Source of the DNA: Actinomycetes bacterium
GTDB lineage: Bacteria > Actinomycetota > JAHEXW01
DNA length: 64,000 nucleotides
Direction: 5' to 3'
Assembly: GCA_023251915.1 (NCBI GenBank)
Contig: JAHEXW010000005.1
Span: 1 to 64,000, forward strand
Shown in pieces: positions 62,611 through 64,000 of this stretch (within the stretch, counting starts at the first letter, position 1; the number at the start of each line of letters is the position of its first letter). The notes under the pieces are model-generated. The model was not told the origin of the DNA. It saw only the letters and a list, made by a program, of their open reading frames with translations, and made no database searches. The position numbers were made by a program, and so were the translations under genes.

Positions 62611-62639
62611 AATCTAGATTTAATGGGCTTGGATGTCAA
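62611..62639 (-). promoter_or_regulatory. probable hydrogenase operon promoter
   Basis: TTGACA at 62634-62639 and TAGATT at 62611-62616 with 17-bp spacing, minus strand. The -35 box overlaps the tatC stop region. The leader is about 110 bases. Confidence 0.6.
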
Positions 62640-63358
62640 GCCGTTTCTTCGCGCGGCTTGGGCGCAACTAGGCCGGCCAAAATGCAGCTCAATATGTAGA
62701 ATGCCAGCATCGGAAGGGCCATCACCGCCATTGTAACAGGACTCCAGTCGGGCGTGATGATTGCCGAGATCAATAATATCAAGAGGATCGCGTAGCGCCA
62801 GCTGGACCTCAGTTTGGCGGGCGATAAGATGCCTAGACGCACCATGAGCAGGATGAATAAGGGCGTTTCAAAAGAGATGCCGAACCCGAGAAGAAACCAA
62901 CCGGCGTAGGTCACGTAGGCGCTGATGCTGACACTGGCTTTCATTAGGGCGCCCGCTTGTGCCAACAGCCAAGTCGTGCTCACAGGCATGATATAGCGGT
63001 AGCCGAAAACGACGCCGCCGGCAAACAGGATGATCATGGAAACGATAGTCGGGAAGATGATCTTCTTCTCTTTGGCTTTCATGCCGGGAGCCGCGAAGGC
63101 AAGAATCTCATACAGGATGACCGGTAATGCCAGCGACGCACCGGCAAAGAAGGCTACCTTAACCTTAACCATGAACGGTTCAAGCGGCGTCAGGTAGACA
63201 AACTGCATGTGGCCGGCCGGCACCATCATTATTCTCAGCAAAGGGATAGCGAAGTAGAGGCAGATACCAAAGGTAACAGCGAGGACGGACGCTGATATTA
63301 TGATGCGTTTCCGAAGCTCAGCGAGGTGGGCCAGAAACGCCATACGGCGGTCGACCAT
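62636..63358 (-). CDS. tatC: Sec-independent protein translocase TatC
   Basis: A 240-residue six-helix protein that binds twin-arginine signals. N-terminal MAFLAHLAELRKRIIIS, then FMVKVKVAFFAG and FGISFETPLFILLMVRLG. Placed directly upstream of its substrate, the Tat-exported hydrogenase. Confidence 0.96.
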   Translation of the reverse strand: MVDRRMAFLAHLAELRKRIIISASVLAVTFGICLYFAIPLLRIMMVPAGHMQFVYLTPLEPFMVKVKVAFFAGASLALPVILYEILAFAAPGMKAKEKKIIFPTIVSMIILFAGGVVFGYRYIMPVSTTWLLAQAGALMKASVSISAYVTYAGWFLLGFGISFETPLFILLMVRLGILSPAKLRSSWRYAILLILLISAIITPDWSPVTMAVMALPMLAFYILSCILAGLVAPKPREETA

Positions 63359-63362
63359 GTTC

Positions 63363-63572
63363 TTAGGCGTCGTCTTTAGACTTTTCTTTAGTCGTTTCGT
63401 CCGCCTTGTCGGCCTCTTTCTTGGCGTCGGTTTCCTCTTCGCTGGAGGCCTTTCTCAAAGCCTTCACGCCCTGCCCGATAGACTTCGCGAGCTGCGGCAG
63501 CTTAGAGGGACCGAATATGATCAACACGATGACCAAGATGATTACTAGTTCGGGAATACCCAGACCAAACAC
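63363..63572 (-). CDS. tatA: Sec-independent protein translocase TatA
   Basis: A 69-residue protein from the GTG at 63572, which has GGAGGTGG five bases upstream; the earlier GTG at 63593 lacks a ribosome site. FGLGIPELVIILVIVLIIFG is the single membrane helix, then the amphipathic KLPQLAKSIGQGVKALRKA and an acidic-basic tail. Four bases before tatC. Confidence 0.93.
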   Translation of the reverse strand: MFGLGIPELVIILVIVLIIFGPSKLPQLAKSIGQGVKALRKASSEEETDAKKEADKADETTKEKSKDDA

Positions 63573-63691
63573 TATACCCACCTCCCGGGACACCTTGCGT
63601 CCCTGACATTTAGCAATCGCTCGAATACAAAATACTCTAATGCACGGCGTAAAAGATTGTCAAATATGTTACATACTTTTCGCGGCCCTCT

Positions 63692-64000
63692 TTACTTCGC
63701 GGCCGCCAGCTCCTGCCGTACATTGTCGGCCTGCGCGCCTGTCGGCTGAAGAGTCAAGAACCGCTCCCAGGCGAATTTCATGTTCGGAACATCGTTCTTG
63801 CTCTTGTAGATGACGCCGAGGTTGAACCAGGCCATCGCGTGATCAGGTTTGGCGCCGGTCACCTTCTTGAAAATCTCCAGCGCTTTGTCGTTTTGATTCA
63901 AGGCGTTGTAGGCGACCCCCATATCGGTCATGACGTCGTAGTTTGTCGGATCCAAGGCCAGAACCTTCTGGTAAGCGGCGATGGCGTTCTGATATTTGCC
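63692..64000 (-). CDS. TPR-repeat protein, 5' end beyond the window
   Basis: The last about 102 residues of a tetratricopeptide protein. Repeats: GKYQNAIAAYQKVLALDP, VAYNALNQNDKALEIFKK and LGVIYKSKNDVPNMKFAWERF. Ends with QELAAAK. Located upstream of tatA; possible signal peptide and further repeats are outside. Function cannot be told. Confidence 0.85.
   Translation of the reverse strand, partial: GKYQNAIAAYQKVLALDPTNYDVMTDMGVAYNALNQNDKALEIFKKVTGAKPDHAMAWFNLGVIYKSKNDVPNMKFAWERFLTLQPTGAQADNVRQELAAAK

Overview
The window reads as chromosomal DNA of a Gram-positive-type, probably anaerobic or microaerophilic bacterium with moderately high GC. Gene content (CarD, DisA, YacL, RicT, SigH-like sigma factor, ClpC) and gene order suggest a deep-branching Actinobacteriota or a neighbouring Firmicutes-like lineage. 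The phylum is inference; no rRNA is present. Almost all genes lie on the minus strand. The plus-strand exceptions are a thioredoxin/permease pair, the multicopper-oxidase block near 35-41 kb, a cupredoxin gene and tRNA-Glu.

Layout. 1-10.4 kb: clpC-radA-disA-carD-yacL-ispD-ispF-cysE-cysS-sigH (written in transcription order, right to left), a conserved Firmicutes/Actinobacteria housekeeping string in which gltX has moved away (it is at 41.7-43.1 kb) and carD is interposed. 10.5-14.7 kb: an ArsR regulator divergent from a CANC redox protein and an ArsP-like permease, then a cation exchanger and a seven-haem lipoprotein cytochrome. 14.8-20.4 kb: lysS-greA and an unusual four-gene cluster made of an HTH regulator, two tandem paralogues of unknown function, and a homologue of the cyanobacterial acyl-ACP reductase. 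20.8-35.0 kb: a beta-propeller lipoprotein, then a cofactor and housekeeping run (coaX, bioY, birA, dedA, nadC, nadB, panD, panC, folK, folP, folE, ftsH, hpt, tilS). 35.1-43.6 kb: a 1628-residue multicopper oxidase fused to an FG-GAP-like repeat region, a 61-residue relative of its leader, a MerR/TipA regulator, tRNA-Gln, gltX, a cupredoxin lipoprotein and tRNA-Glu. 44-50 kb: FeoB with a DtxR-FeoA regulator and its palindromic operators, a GT-C-like membrane protein, tRNA-fMet, a DUF4352-like lipoprotein, a hydrolase and tRNA-Thr. 50-64 kb: ricT-holB-tmk, fumAB-mdh, an archaeal-type topA, a complete membrane-bound uptake [NiFe] hydrogenase module (hypB, hypA, protease, cytochrome b, large and small subunits), tatC, tatA and the end of a TPR protein.

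The most unusual signal is a pair of related 150-bp insertions, one beside tRNA-Gln and one beside tRNA-Glu. Each lies between the intact tRNA plus its terminator and a second copy of that tRNA's 3' end. The two copies share three hairpin loops and a linker almost exactly, while the hairpin stems differ by compensatory changes. This looks like a structured RNA or a hairpin-based mini-element that targets the T-loop of tRNA genes. A second repeat family (GAGGTTGCTTCG...GCAATGACG) is scattered between genes and has also entered the coding ends of folK and ricT.

Functionally the window links H2 oxidation (Tat-exported hydrogenase), C4-acid metabolism (Mdh, fumarase), extracytoplasmic redox proteins (haem, copper) and iron uptake. 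It also carries complete or near-complete biotin-salvage, NAD, pantothenate and folate gene sets; folB and nadA are not present here.
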